Origin: an uncultured Bacteroidales bacterium
GTDB taxonomy: Bacteria > Bacteroidota > Bacteroidia > Bacteroidales > Muribaculaceae
Length of the DNA: 64,000 nucleotides
Assembly (NCBI GenBank): GCA_947072905.1
Contig: CAMTKF010000001.1
Coordinates: forward strand, 1 to 64,000
Reading direction: 5' to 3'
Part shown: in pieces, positions 33,449 to 43,139 of the stretch
Position numbering within the stretch: position 1 is the stretch's first letter
Layout: every line of letters starts with the position of its first letter
Notes under the pieces: model-generated
What the model was told of the DNA's origin: nothing
The model's database searches: none
What the model saw: the letters and a program-made list of their open reading frames with translations, nothing else
Program-made: the position numbers and the translations under genes

Positions 33449-34564
33449 ATGCGTCTGATAACTCTTGCAATCCACACTTACGACCGAGCAATGGAAGTTA
33501 AACAGCTCCTTGAAAACGAAGGAATCAGTACTACATTGCAAAATGTCAATCTTGAACAGCCGGAAGTTTCATCGGGTGTAAGAGTCCGCATACATGAAAG
33601 TGATTTGCCATTAGCCCTCAGAATCGTAGAGAATCCCGAAATTTTCTCACACGAGGCGCATCCGCAATCGGCCAAGATTCCGGCACGCTCAATTCTTGTA
33701 CCGACCGACTTCAGCGATCATTCTCTGCAGGCCGCAGTAGTAGCCGTGTGGCTTGCTGCATCACGAAACACCGATGTTACTTTTCTTAATGCTTACATCG
33801 ACCCGCGTCTTTCCGGAATGGTCCAGTTGTCTGATAACCTCACATACGGTATTGCAGATGCTGAAGATACCATCAAGTTTGTCAACGAAGCCAACAAACG
33901 CATGACAGACTTTGTAAAGCGTATCAAGACCATGATGAAAGAAGGCAAATTGCCCGTAGTTCGTTGCCTGACATCTGTTGTAGAGGGCGTGCCTGAAGAT
34001 GCCATCATCGAGTATTCAAAATTGAATTCCCCTTATCTCGTTGTAATGGGTACACGCACATCACAACGAAAGGAAAAAGAGCTTATAGGCAGCGTTACGG
34101 CCGAGGTTCTCGATGCAGGACACTTCTCAGTACTTACCGTACCTGAATCGGTTGATGCCAAGGTAAAGGCCACACCTCGCAATATCCTGTTCTTCAGCAA
34201 TCTCGACCAGGAAGATATCATCGCAATGGATACCTTGTACAGATATTTCTCAAATTCTCATGCCGAGGTCACCATCATTCATATACCGCAGCGCAGACGT
34301 TTTACAGACCGGGCCGCAGGGCGTTCGGCCATTGCCCTGAGCGAATATTGCCGTAAGACTTTCAGCCATTTTGACTTCCAGACTGTACCTATCTCACCAA
34401 AGACAGCGATAGACGAACTCCGTTCACTTCAGGCCGAGCATAATTACGACCTATTGGTATTGCCCAACCGTCGCAAGAACGCTCTGTCGCGATTCTTCAA
34501 TCCCGGCCTGGCACACAAAATCCTGTTTGAAGCAGACATACCCATGCTTGTAATTCCGGTGTGA
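33449..34564 (+). CDS. Tandem universal stress protein with N-terminal DUF2007-like domain
   Basis: A 371-residue cytoplasmic protein of three parts. Residues 1-68 (LAIHTYDRAMEVKQLLENEGI ...) resemble the DUF2007 signal-transducing domain. Residues 79-232 are a UspA domain (RSILVPTDFSDHS ... LVVMGTRTS). Residues 240-371 form a second, degenerate UspA domain ending DIPMLVIPV. The nucleotide-binding G-x2-G-x9-G-S/T motif is incomplete in the first domain (GTRT...GS) and lost in the second, so ATP binding is doubtful. It is convergent with trkH, 20 bp away. Confidence 0.85.
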   Translation: MRLITLAIHTYDRAMEVKQLLENEGISTTLQNVNLEQPEVSSGVRVRIHESDLPLALRIVENPEIFSHEAHPQSAKIPARSILVPTDFSDHSLQAAVVAVWLAASRNTDVTFLNAYIDPRLSGMVQLSDNLTYGIADAEDTIKFVNEANKRMTDFVKRIKTMMKEGKLPVVRCLTSVVEGVPEDAIIEYSKLNSPYLVVMGTRTSQRKEKELIGSVTAEVLDAGHFSVLTVPESVDAKVKATPRNILFFSNLDQEDIIAMDTLYRYFSNSHAEVTIIHIPQRRRFTDRAAGRSAIALSEYCRKTFSHFDFQTVPISPKTAIDELRSLQAEHNYDLLVLPNRRKNALSRFFNPGLAHKILFEADIPMLVIPV

Positions 34565-34584
34565 TTATTGTGGCATTTGCCCTG

Positions 34585-36066
34585 TTACTTCCAGAATGAC
34601 GGTGTGAACAGCAGCAAGACTGTATAAATCTCAAGGCGCCCGATAAGCATAAGGAAAGACATTATCCATTTGGCCAAATCGGGCATTGTGGCAAAGTCGT
34701 CACCATATCCTGTGATTGAAGCTCCAAAACCGGTATTGCACAGGCAGGATAGTGATGAGAAGAACGAATCTACCGGTGGCAGACCTAAAAAAGACAAAGC
34801 TGTGCCACCCGATACTACAAGTATCATGAATATGCAAAGGAATGCAATTGTCTTGCGCACAATATCAGGACTTACAATCTTACCATTATAACGGACATAC
34901 AATACACTGTTTGGATGAATACAATGGTGTAGTTCGTTGTCGATAAATCTTTTCAAGTAAATCACGCGGTCTATCTTTGCGCCTCCACTGGTAGAACCTG
35001 CACAACCGCCACAAAACATCATCACAAACACAAGTGCAAGTATAAATGGTTCCCACATGAAGAAACCGGGAGCTAAATATCCGGTTGATGTTAGCGTAGA
35101 CACTACCTGAAAGACAGAATAAAATGCAATGTCGGTAAACGACGTATATCCGGTTCTTATCAATTGTCCTACCGCAAATAATATGGAAAACACGACAATG
35201 ATTCCGATATATGCTTTTATCACATCATCATTTCGGAATCGCTGCCAATTTTGCAAGAAGATGGTCTTATACAGCAGAGCAAAATTGATTCCGCTCAAAA
35301 ACATGAATATACAAATCACGCCGAGCACATAATTCGACCCGAATTCCGCTACAGATTGAGCTTTATTTGAGTAGCCGCCCGTTGATATGGTGCCGAAAGC
35401 ATGACAAATACTGTCAAACAGATCCATAGGCCCAATCCATAGTAACGAAATAAGTATTAAGGTCAATATCAGATACATACCCCAAAGCGTCATGGCAGTC
35501 TGGCTTATGCGCGGTCTTATCTTGTCATGAATCACACCTGTAGCTTCGGCATTGAACATGAGCATACCTCCCGAATTATTCAATGCCGGAACCACCGCAA
35601 GTGTGAAGATTATTATACCCATGCCTCCAAGCCACTGCATCAGTGCCTGCCATATTATTATGCCATGGCTCAACTCGGTTATCGGTATGGTCACAGACGT
35701 TGCACCAGTAGTAGTGAAACCCGACATTGCTTCAAAGAATGCTGAGCTTGCGCTGACAGGGGTTGAGCTTATGATAAACGGAATCATCCCGAACAAGGAA
35801 AAGAAAATCCACACTGAAGCAGTCAGAATAAATCCCTCTCGCTTACCCATTCTGTTAGACCTCACAGGTATCCGGCGCATCAATATTCCGCTCAACGCTG
35901 TAAATGCGGCGGTAAAACCGAATGCTTCCCAATCTTTTTCTTCATATATAAGTGCGGTAACCAAAGGAATTACCATAAAGACAGCTTCAAGAATCAAAAG
36001 CCCGCCTATGGTGTTGCCGAGCATTCTGAAATTTATCTTTTTATTCCGTGTGGGTTTCATGTTCAA
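34585..36066 (-). CDS. trkH: Potassium uptake protein TrkH
   Basis: A 493-residue membrane subunit of the Trk potassium transporter. Four pore repeats carry the selectivity-filter glycines: SGFTTTGATS, GTISTGGYSN, STLTSTGYLAP and CLCNTGFGAS. The membrane helices match the M1-P-M2 architecture. It overlaps trkA by 4 nt, so channel and regulatory subunits are coupled. It ends the minus-strand operon that starts with the small membrane protein before dxs. Confidence 0.96.
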   Translation of the reverse strand: MNMKPTRNKKINFRMLGNTIGGLLILEAVFMVIPLVTALIYEEKDWEAFGFTAAFTALSGILMRRIPVRSNRMGKREGFILTASVWIFFSLFGMIPFIISSTPVSASSAFFEAMSGFTTTGATSVTIPITELSHGIIIWQALMQWLGGMGIIIFTLAVVPALNNSGGMLMFNAEATGVIHDKIRPRISQTAMTLWGMYLILTLILISLLWIGPMDLFDSICHAFGTISTGGYSNKAQSVAEFGSNYVLGVICIFMFLSGINFALLYKTIFLQNWQRFRNDDVIKAYIGIIVVFSILFAVGQLIRTGYTSFTDIAFYSVFQVVSTLTSTGYLAPGFFMWEPFILALVFVMMFCGGCAGSTSGGAKIDRVIYLKRFIDNELHHCIHPNSVLYVRYNGKIVSPDIVRKTIAFLCIFMILVVSGGTALSFLGLPPVDSFFSSLSCLCNTGFGASITGYGDDFATMPDLAKWIMSFLMLIGRLEIYTVLLLFTPSFWK

Positions 36067-37397
36067 GTGAAAAGGCGTTCTACTTTGTGCAGTGATCCGG
36101 CCAAACAGAATATCAAAACCTTGTCACCGGTCTGGAAAGTCGTGTTACCCGTAACCAACCTACCCTGACCGTTCCTTATAAGAGCCGCGAGGGTCATACT
36201 GCGGTCGAGATGCAGATTCTTGACTTCGGCACGGGTGATTTTTGCCCCGGGTTTCACTTCCAGCTCTGCCACTTCGGCATCAGTCAGTGCGAGACACTTT
36301 GATGTGGATGAGTCGGTATCAAGCAGCAGCTGGAAGATTGTGCTTGAAGCAAGCAACTTCTTGTTTATAACCGAACCTATACCCAATGCTTCGGCCTGCT
36401 GTATGAACTGTATGTCCTCCACCTCGGCTACACTTTTCTTTATTCCGAATTCCTTTGCAGAAAGTGTTGTGAGAATATTTGACTCCGAGCTTGGTGAGAG
36501 AGCTATGAAAGCATCACAATCGTAAATATTTGCATCAACCAGCACTTCCGGGTCTCGTGCATCGCCATGAATTATCTCGGCATTCGGACATTTTTCAGGA
36601 AGAGAAGCGCATACCTCTCGGTTGTTGTCGATGATAGTGAATTTATATCTGTCGCCCACGATGTCAAGCAAGCGTATTGCTATTTTGCTTCCGCCCATGA
36701 TCATTACGCGCTTGATACGTTGCTGCACCTTACCGCACAGCTTTATCAAATCATCTATATGTTCACGTGTACAGGTTATATACAGCACATCCCCTGCAAG
36801 CATATAGTCATTACCGCGAGGTATGATAGTCTCGTGGTTACGTCTGATGGCAGACACATGGAAATGCCCCGTTGTAGTGGCGAATTCCTTAAGTTGCATA
36901 CCGGCCAAGGGGGCATTCTCGCGAATACGTACGCCCACCAGTATTATCTGGCCTTCATGCAGCTCAAACCAATTTCTTACCCATGAATGTTGTAGAGCTG
37001 TGTTTATCTCGCGAGCAGCCAGATATTCAGGATAAATAAGCCTGTCAACACCCATTCTGGTCATAGCTTCCTTATTAGCGGGATCCATGAATCCGTAGTG
37101 CGAGATACGTGCTACAGTGGTCTGAGCGCCAAGGCTTTTAGCAATAGAACACGATACAAGGTTGGTTGACTCGGATGGTGTGACGGCTATAAACAAGTCA
37201 GCCTTGCCGGTATGAGCATCCTTCAATGTGTAGAATGATGTAGGGCTTCCTTTTACCGTCATCAGGTTATATGACGAATCAAGGACATCAAGTTTATCAC
37301 CGTCCTCATCAATCACGATTATATCCTGCTCCTCGTACGAAAGCAATTTGGCAAGGTGTGTGCCTACTTCGCCGGCACCGGCAATCACTATTTTCAT
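36063..37397 (-). CDS. trkA: Trk system regulatory subunit TrkA
   Basis: A 444-residue cytoplasmic protein with two RCK units. The first begins MKIVIAGAGEVGTHLAKLL, a Rossmann GxGxxG nucleotide site; the second begins RVMIMGGSKIAIRLL. Each is followed by a TrkA-C domain (ILVGVRIRENAPLAGMQLKEF; VKPGAKITRAEVKNL). It gates TrkH in response to nucleotides. The gap to dxs is 7 nt. Confidence 0.96.
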   Translation of the reverse strand: MKIVIAGAGEVGTHLAKLLSYEEQDIIVIDEDGDKLDVLDSSYNLMTVKGSPTSFYTLKDAHTGKADLFIAVTPSESTNLVSCSIAKSLGAQTTVARISHYGFMDPANKEAMTRMGVDRLIYPEYLAAREINTALQHSWVRNWFELHEGQIILVGVRIRENAPLAGMQLKEFATTTGHFHVSAIRRNHETIIPRGNDYMLAGDVLYITCTREHIDDLIKLCGKVQQRIKRVMIMGGSKIAIRLLDIVGDRYKFTIIDNNREVCASLPEKCPNAEIIHGDARDPEVLVDANIYDCDAFIALSPSSESNILTTLSAKEFGIKKSVAEVEDIQFIQQAEALGIGSVINKKLLASSTIFQLLLDTDSSTSKCLALTDAEVAELEVKPGAKITRAEVKNLHLDRSMTLAALIRNGQGRLVTGNTTFQTGDKVLIFCLAGSLHKVERLFT

Positions 37398-37404
37398 TGA
37401 CTTT

Positions 37405-39327
37405 TTAATGCCTGTTTGCGACCTTCAATATAGCCTCGTATATGCTATTTGTATCAAAGCCGCACATTGTTTTAAGTTCGGCAGGTGAGCCATGTGTTAT
37501 AAAGGAATCAGGTATACCAAGACGTACTATTTTTTGCTTATAGCCGTGCGATGTCATCCATTCGGCTACAGCGCCCCCCAATCCTCCATTTACCGTACCA
37601 TCTTCAACCGTGATTACAGGACAAGCTTTTTCAGCCACCTCTTTGAGAATATCCTCGTCAACAGGTTTAAGAAAAATCATGTCGTAATGAGCTGCATTTA
37701 TACCTTCTTTGCGTGCCATTTCAATAGCTTCCTTAACGCTGTCGCGTGGTGTGCCTATAGAAATCACAGCCACATCCTGTCCTTCTGAAACCTTGACACC
37801 ACGCCCTACTTCAATTGAATGCATGGGAGTGCGCCACTGCACAGAATTGCCGTTGCCTCGCGGATAGCGGATTGCAAACGGCCCGAAATCATTGTTTGCC
37901 GCAGTAAACATCAGGTTGCGCAATGTAGATTCATCAGCCGGAGCAGCCACTATAAGATTGGGGATTGAACGCAGATATGCCAGGTCAAGAGCTCCGTGAT
38001 GAGTGACACCGTCTTCACCTACTATACCGGCACGGTCTATACACAAGGTTACCGGAAGTTTCTGTATGGCGACATCGTGGATTATATGGTCGTATGCCCT
38101 TTGCAGGAAGCTTGAGTATATGGCTACGAAAGGCCGCATGCCATCTTTTGCAAGTCCGCCGGCAAACGTAACCGCATGACCTTCTGAAATACCTACGTCA
38201 AACACTCGTTCAGGCAATTTAGCCTGCATTATTTCCATTGAAGTGCCCGACGACATAGCTGCGGTTATTCCCACTATACGCTTGTCTTTTTCAGCAAGTT
38301 CAAGCAAAGTATGGCCAAAAACTTCCTGATATTTTACGGGAGAATCATTGCAAACAGTTTTATCGCAAGCCCGTACTCCTGTTTCAGGCTCAAATTTTCC
38401 GGGTGCATGCCATTTCCATGGTTCCGCCTCTGCCGGAGCATATCCTTTGCCTTTTACTGTGCGCAAGTGTAGCAATCGTGGGCCTTCCATGTCGCGTATA
38501 TCGGTAAGCACACGCACTATCTTGACAACATCATGTCCGTCAAAAGGACCGAAATATCTGATATTTAAGCCCTCGAATATGTTTTGCTGATGTACAAGCA
38601 GTGATTTCAAACTGTTGTTGAACCTGAGTATTGCCCCCTTGCCTCTTTCATTCACGAGTCGGGCTTTGCGCAACATGCGGTACAAGCCGTATCTGAATTT
38701 ATTATATCCGGGCGAAGTGGTAAGATGCGCGAGATATGAATTTAAAGACCCTACGTTACGGTCAATAGACATATCGTTGTCGTTCAGCACTATTAGCAGG
38801 TTATTGGGAGTATTCGCAGCATTGTTGATACCTTCAAAGGCAAGCCCTCCGCTTACCGAAGCATCGCCGATAATAGCCACAACATTCCTTTTTTCATTGT
38901 TCAGACGGGCAGCTACAGCCATACCGAGAGCCGCGCTTATCGAATTGGATGCGTGGCCGGCTGTAAATGTGTCGTATTCACTTTCATCCGGGTTGGGAAA
39001 ACCGCTTATTCCGCCAAGTTTTCTGTTGGTTGAGAACTTGTCGCGTCTGCCTGTAAGCAATTTGTGTCCGTAGGCCTGATGCCCGACGTCCCACACAAGA
39101 CGATCGTAGGGAGTATCAAAGACATAATGCAATGCCACAGTCATCTCAACCGCACCCATACTCGATGCGAAATGTCCCGGATTTACCGAGCATGTCTTGA
39201 TAAGAAACTGTCGTATCTCATCACAAAGCTGTGGCAGCTGCTCTACCGACAGCTTCCTAAGGTCAGCCGGAGAATTTATATTATCAAGCAACGCATATCC
39301 GTTGCCCGTATGATTACTTTTTCCCAT
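37405..39327 (-). CDS. dxs: 1-deoxy-D-xylulose-5-phosphate synthase
   Basis: First enzyme of the MEP isoprenoid pathway, condensing pyruvate and glyceraldehyde 3-phosphate with thiamine diphosphate. The cofactor motif [17 protein letters not shown] ends in LNDNDMSID, the transketolase pyrimidine domain is clear, and the C-terminal domain contains [19 protein letters not shown] start it at ATG 39327 ([14 protein letters not shown]; 640 residues), which overlaps the upstream small membrane protein by 14 nt. The dxs-trkA-trkH order is usual for Bacteroidales. Confidence 0.97.
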   Translation of the reverse strand: MGKSNHTGNGYALLDNINSPADLRKLSVEQLPQLCDEIRQFLIKTCSVNPGHFASSMGAVEMTVALHYVFDTPYDRLVWDVGHQAYGHKLLTGRRDKFSTNRKLGGISGFPNPDESEYDTFTAGHASNSISAALGMAVAARLNNEKRNVVAIIGDASVSGGLAFEGINNAANTPNNLLIVLNDNDMSIDRNVGSLNSYLAHLTTSPGYNKFRYGLYRMLRKARLVNERGKGAILRFNNSLKSLLVHQQNIFEGLNIRYFGPFDGHDVVKIVRVLTDIRDMEGPRLLHLRTVKGKGYAPAEAEPWKWHAPGKFEPETGVRACDKTVCNDSPVKYQEVFGHTLLELAEKDKRIVGITAAMSSGTSMEIMQAKLPERVFDVGISEGHAVTFAGGLAKDGMRPFVAIYSSFLQRAYDHIIHDVAIQKLPVTLCIDRAGIVGEDGVTHHGALDLAYLRSIPNLIVAAPADESTLRNLMFTAANNDFGPFAIRYPRGNGNSVQWRTPMHSIEVGRGVKVSEGQDVAVISIGTPRDSVKEAIEMARKEGINAAHYDMIFLKPVDEDILKEVAEKACPVITVEDGTVNGGLGGAVAEWMTSHGYKQKIVRLGIPDSFITHGSPAELKTMCGFDTNSIYEAILKVANRH

Positions 39328-39493
39328 TTCTGATATACTTTTTATATACAGGAACGAAAACAATTATTGCCGAGGCCACGATTACGAATGCCATATATGG
39401 TGTAAATTGCTTGTTTGAAACAATTAACAGACATACTGTGACCAACCAGGCCACAAAAAGCAGAGCTATCCTTATTATAATCGTGGTTTTCAT
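39314..39493 (-). CDS. Tiny two-helix membrane protein upstream of dxs
   Basis: A 59-residue protein starting at ATG 39493 ([18 protein letters not shown]). Two hydrophobic helices (about 5-25 and 33-50) are joined by a short polar loop, and the tail is basic (KKYIRNGKK). A promoter with a 20-nt spacer (39499-39530) ends five bases before the ATG, so the transcript is predicted to be nearly or fully leaderless. It overlaps the dxs start by 14 nt. I recognise no family; function unknown. Confidence 0.7.
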   Translation of the reverse strand: MKTTIIIRIALLFVAWLVTVCLLIVSNKQFTPYMAFVIVASAIIVFVPVYKKYIRNGKK

Positions 39494-39498
39494 TAATG

Positions 39499-39530
39499 CA
39501 AAGTTACATCTAATTTTTATCTTTTGCAAA
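39499..39530 (-). promoter_or_regulatory. Promoter of the small membrane protein-dxs-trkA-trkH operon
   Basis: Minus strand: TTTG (39530-39527), 20 nt, TAACTTTG (39506-39499), a full match to the Bacteroidetes consensus. The start is predicted at or just before the ATG at 39493. Confidence 0.8.
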
Positions 39531-39592
39531 TGTTATAAGGCTCTTCGATATTAAAAGTTAAATGAAAGAGCCATGCAAAAAAACAATTCACG

Positions 39593-39624
39593 TTTGCATA
39601 AATTAAGAATAATGAGTAATTTTG
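39593..39624 (+). promoter_or_regulatory. Promoter of the panC operon
   Basis: TTTG (39593-39596), 20 nt, TAATTTTG (39617-39624). The start near 39630 lies downstream of the earlier in-frame start candidates and settles panC initiation at ATG 39654. Confidence 0.8.
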
Positions 39625-39653
39625 CGGCTGATTTAAAAAAATCATTTTTGAAA

Positions 39654-40514
39654 ATGGAAATCATTTCAACAGTTGCCGGTCTGCGCCAAGCTGTGGCCAA
39701 CGCCAAAGCAAAAGGCCTTTCTGTAGGTCTTGTACCCACTATGGGCGCTTTACATGCCGGTCACATCTCGCTCATAGAGCGTGCGCGCCGCGAATGTGGA
39801 TTCGTGGTTGTAAGTGTTTTTGTCAATCCCACTCAGTTCAATAACCAGAACGATCTGGCTACCTATCCCCGTACAGTTGAGGCTGACTGCGAGAAGCTGG
39901 AGCAGGCCAATGTAGATGTGGCTTTCGTTCCTGCTGTAGAAGAAGTTTATCCCGAACCCGACACCAGAGTTTTCGACCTTGGTTCAGTTGCCGAAGTAAT
40001 GGAAGGTGCCATGCGCCCCGGTCACTTCAACGGTGTAGCTCAGGTTGTCAGCAAACTCTTCGATTTCGTTCAACCCGACAAAGCTTATTTCGGCGAAAAA
40101 GACTTTCAGCAGATTGCTGTGATACGTCGTATGGTAGAACTTGAGGGTTTCAAACTCGAGATAGTACCCTGCCCTATTGTTCGCGAGGCTGACGGCCTTG
40201 CTATGAGCTCGCGCAACGTAAGGCTCACTCCGGAGCAGCGCGAAATTGCACCGCTGATTCATCAGACTCTCGTTGACAACGCAAGCCTTTCTCTTCATGG
40301 ACTCGACCTGGATTCATTGCGAGAGATGGTAATTGAAGAAATCAATGCTATTGACGGCATGGAAGTCGAATATTACGAGATTGTTGACGCCAAAACACTC
40401 ATGCCCGTACATTCATGGAGCGAGGTGTCTGAAAATGGAATTGTAGGATGCATCACCGTGTGGATGGGAGATGTACGTCTGATTGACAATATAAAGTACC
40501 CGGAACAAAAATGA
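39654..40514 (+). CDS. panC: Pantothenate synthetase
   Basis: Joins pantoate and beta-alanine using ATP, in vitamin B5/CoA synthesis. The 286-residue protein has the HIGH-like motif [11 protein letters not shown] (27-37), [25 protein letters not shown] and MSSRNVRL. The ATG at 39654 is chosen because the promoter -7 box (39617-39624) excludes the longer versions. It overlaps panD by 4 nt, so the enzymes making and using beta-alanine are coupled. Confidence 0.97.
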   Translation: MEIISTVAGLRQAVANAKAKGLSVGLVPTMGALHAGHISLIERARRECGFVVVSVFVNPTQFNNQNDLATYPRTVEADCEKLEQANVDVAFVPAVEEVYPEPDTRVFDLGSVAEVMEGAMRPGHFNGVAQVVSKLFDFVQPDKAYFGEKDFQQIAVIRRMVELEGFKLEIVPCPIVREADGLAMSSRNVRLTPEQREIAPLIHQTLVDNASLSLHGLDLDSLREMVIEEINAIDGMEVEYYEIVDAKTLMPVHSWSEVSENGIVGCITVWMGDVRLIDNIKYPEQK

Positions 40515-40858
40515 ATATAGAAGTTCTGAAATCCAAAATCCATCGTGTTACTGTCACCGAGTCGCGTCTCGACTACATAGGCAGCATAACAATTGATGAG
40601 GATTTGCTCGATGCTGCCAATATAATTGCCGGCGAGCGCGTATACATTGTAAACAACAATAACGGTGCAAGGCTCGACACCTACACAATCCCCGGCCCTC
40701 GTGGCAGCGGCGTGATTTGCCTGAATGGTGCGGCAGCTCGTCTGGTGCAGCCCGGAGATATTGTCATAATAATGTCATACGCAAGCATGCCCTTTGAGGA
40801 GGCACGCAATTTCAAGCCTACTGTAATCTTCCCCGATACAGCAACTAACAAGCTATAA
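40511..40858 (+). CDS. panD: Aspartate 1-decarboxylase
   Basis: A 115-residue pyruvoyl enzyme that makes beta-alanine for PanC. The self-cleavage site is G24-S25 in DYIGSITID, where S25 becomes the pyruvoyl group. The motifs [18 protein letters not shown] and [19 protein letters not shown] are those of the family. It overlaps panC and precedes ffh by 13 nt. Confidence 0.97.
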   Translation: MNIEVLKSKIHRVTVTESRLDYIGSITIDEDLLDAANIIAGERVYIVNNNNGARLDTYTIPGPRGSGVICLNGAAARLVQPGDIVIIMSYASMPFEEARNFKPTVIFPDTATNKL

Positions 40859-40871
40859 CACTGAATCATAT

Positions 40872-42239
40872 ATGTTTGAAAAACTCAGCGACAGGCTCGA
40901 ACGGAGCTTTAAAATACTTAAAGGCCAAGGCAAAATCACCGAAATCAACGTAGCGGAAACCCTTAAGGACGTACGCCGCGCATTGATTGATGCCGATGTC
41001 AACTACAAAGTAGCCAAGACATTCACCGACACTGTAAAGCAAAAAGCTCTCGGTCAGAACGTGCTCACAGCCATCAAGCCAAGTGAACTCATGGTAAAGA
41101 TTGTCCATGACGAACTCACAGCACTTATGGGTGGCGACACATCCGGCATAAACCTCAAGGACCGTCCTGCCATCATACTTATGTCAGGTCTCCAGGGTTC
41201 AGGTAAAACAACATTCTCAGGTAAACTTGCAAAGAAGCTCAAAAGCGAGAAAGCTCTTCGCCCGCTGCTGGTTGCCTGCGACGTTTACCGTCCTGCGGCT
41301 ATCGACCAGCTCAAGGTTCTCGGACAGTCTATTGATGTGCCCGTATTCACTATAGAAGGATCAAAAAATCCGGTAGAAATCGCCAAGAAATCGCTTGAGT
41401 ACGCCAGACAGAATCATAACGACCTCGTAATCATAGACACCGCCGGCCGTCTGGCTGTCGATGAGCAGATGATGGTAGAGATCGAAAATATCAAGAATGC
41501 CATCAAGCCGAGCGAAACACTGTTTGTTGTTGATGCAATGACCGGTCAGGATGCTGTGAACACAGCACGCACGTTCAATGAACGTCTTGACTTTGACGGC
41601 GTTGTACTCACCAAGCTCGATGGTGATACCCGTGGTGGTGCCGCTCTGTCAATCCGCACTGTCGTCAACAAGCCCATCAAGTTTGTCGGAACAGGTGAAA
41701 CCCTCGACGGCATTGACGTTTTCCACCCCTCGCGTATGGCCGACCGAATCCTCGGCATGGGTGATATCGTTTCTCTTGTAGAAAAAGCTCAACAGCAGTT
41801 TGATGAAAAAGAAGCGGAAGAACTCGCCCGCAAACTGCGTAAGAACCAGTATACCTTCGTTGACTTCTACAAGCAGATACAGCAGATCAAGAAGATGGGT
41901 AACATCAAGGATCTTGCAGCCATGATTCCCGGCCTTGGAAAAGCCATTAAGGATATTGACGTGCCCGATGACGCATTCAAAGGCGTTGAAGCCATCATCA
42001 ACTCAATGACCGTATATGAACGTGAACACCCCGAAGTCATCAAGGGTACACGCGTAAAACGTATTGCCATGGGTTCGGGAACTACAATTCAAGAAGTCAA
42101 CCGCCTGCTAAAACAATTCCAGCAGACACGCGAGATGATGCGCAAGGTTGGCTCCATGAAGGGTCCGATGGGCGCTATGAGCGCAATGAAAGGCATGAGA
42201 GGCCTGAAAGGAATGCCCGGAATGCCCGGATTAAAATAA
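40872..42239 (+). CDS. ffh: Signal recognition particle protein Ffh
   Basis: A 455-residue SRP54 GTPase that targets nascent membrane proteins to FtsY. The N-domain precedes the G1 motif GLQGSGKTTF, then DVYRPAAIDQL, DTAGRL and TKLDGDTRGGAALS. The methionine-rich M-domain ends in a Gly/Met-rich tail with repeated KGM and PGM units. No SRP RNA gene was found nearby. It lies in the middle of the panC-panD-ffh-folD-capA run. Confidence 0.98.
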   Translation: MFEKLSDRLERSFKILKGQGKITEINVAETLKDVRRALIDADVNYKVAKTFTDTVKQKALGQNVLTAIKPSELMVKIVHDELTALMGGDTSGINLKDRPAIILMSGLQGSGKTTFSGKLAKKLKSEKALRPLLVACDVYRPAAIDQLKVLGQSIDVPVFTIEGSKNPVEIAKKSLEYARQNHNDLVIIDTAGRLAVDEQMMVEIENIKNAIKPSETLFVVDAMTGQDAVNTARTFNERLDFDGVVLTKLDGDTRGGAALSIRTVVNKPIKFVGTGETLDGIDVFHPSRMADRILGMGDIVSLVEKAQQQFDEKEAEELARKLRKNQYTFVDFYKQIQQIKKMGNIKDLAAMIPGLGKAIKDIDVPDDAFKGVEAIINSMTVYEREHPEVIKGTRVKRIAMGSGTTIQEVNRLLKQFQQTREMMRKVGSMKGPMGAMSAMKGMRGLKGMPGMPGLK

Positions 42240-42266
42240 TACCGGAACGAAATAATATCAGATTGT

Positions 42267-43139
42267 ATGCAACTTATTGATGGAAAACAGACTGCCGCCA
42301 ATATTAAGGCGGAAATAGCCGAAATAGTATCTGCTCGTGTGGCTGAAGGACATCGCCGTCCGCACCTCGTTGCAGTTCTCGTTGGTCACGACGGTGGCAG
42401 CGAGACCTACGTAGCCAACAAGGCCAAGGCTTGCGAGGCCTGCGGCTTTGACTCTACAATCATACGCCGCGAGGATGACGTTACCGAAGCCGAGCTTCTT
42501 GATCTCATTGATAAGCTGAACAAGGATTCAAACGTTGACGGCTTCATAATTCAGCTTCCTCTGCCTGCGCACATCGACGAACAGAAAATCACAGAGGCCA
42601 TACTTCCGTCCAAGGACGTCGACGGCTTCCATCCCGTTAATGTGGGTCGCCAGTCAATCGGTCTGCCGTGTTTCCACTCGGCTACCCCGGCCGGTATTGT
42701 AGAACTTCTCAAGCGCTACAATGTACCTACACGTGGCAAAAACTGTGTTATTATAGGACGAAGCAATATAGTGGGTAAACCGCTCGCAGCCCTTATGATG
42801 CAAAAAGGTGTGGACGCTACAACAACTGTATGTCACTCGGCAACAGAGAATCTTGCCGAAATCACCCGTAATGCCGACATTATAATTGCTGCGCTCGGCC
42901 GCCCCGGATTTGTTACCGCCGATATGGTTAAGGATGGCGCTACGGTAATCGACGTAGGCACCACACGCGTTCCCGACAGCACTAAGAAGTCAGGATTCAG
43001 ACTTTGTGGCGACGTGGATTTTGAGAATGTAGCCCCTAAATGTGCGTTTATCACTCCCGTACCGGGCGGTGTAGGGCCGATGACCATAGTATCTTTGATG
43101 CAGAATACCCTCCGGGCCGCTCTCGGCGAAATATATTGA
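42267..43139 (+). CDS. folD: Methylenetetrahydrofolate dehydrogenase/cyclohydrolase
   Basis: A 290-residue bifunctional enzyme converting 5,10-methylene- to 10-formyl-tetrahydrofolate. Family motifs: [17 protein letters not shown] with the catalytic lysine, [22 protein letters not shown], the nucleotide-binding [15 protein letters not shown], and [12 protein letters not shown]. It connects the glycine cleavage system encoded later in this window to purine synthesis and to Fmt. Its stop overlaps the next start (TGATG). Confidence 0.97.
   Translation: MQLIDGKQTAANIKAEIAEIVSARVAEGHRRPHLVAVLVGHDGGSETYVANKAKACEACGFDSTIIRREDDVTEAELLDLIDKLNKDSNVDGFIIQLPLPAHIDEQKITEAILPSKDVDGFHPVNVGRQSIGLPCFHSATPAGIVELLKRYNVPTRGKNCVIIGRSNIVGKPLAALMMQKGVDATTTVCHSATENLAEITRNADIIIAALGRPGFVTADMVKDGATVIDVGTTRVPDSTKKSGFRLCGDVDFENVAPKCAFITPVPGGVGPMTIVSLMQNTLRAALGEIY

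Noticed and set aside
43040..43138. Longer CapA-family start inside folD
   Set aside because: Would extend the protein 33 codons into folD; ATG 43139 gives a TGATG overlap and a sensible hydrophobic N-terminus.
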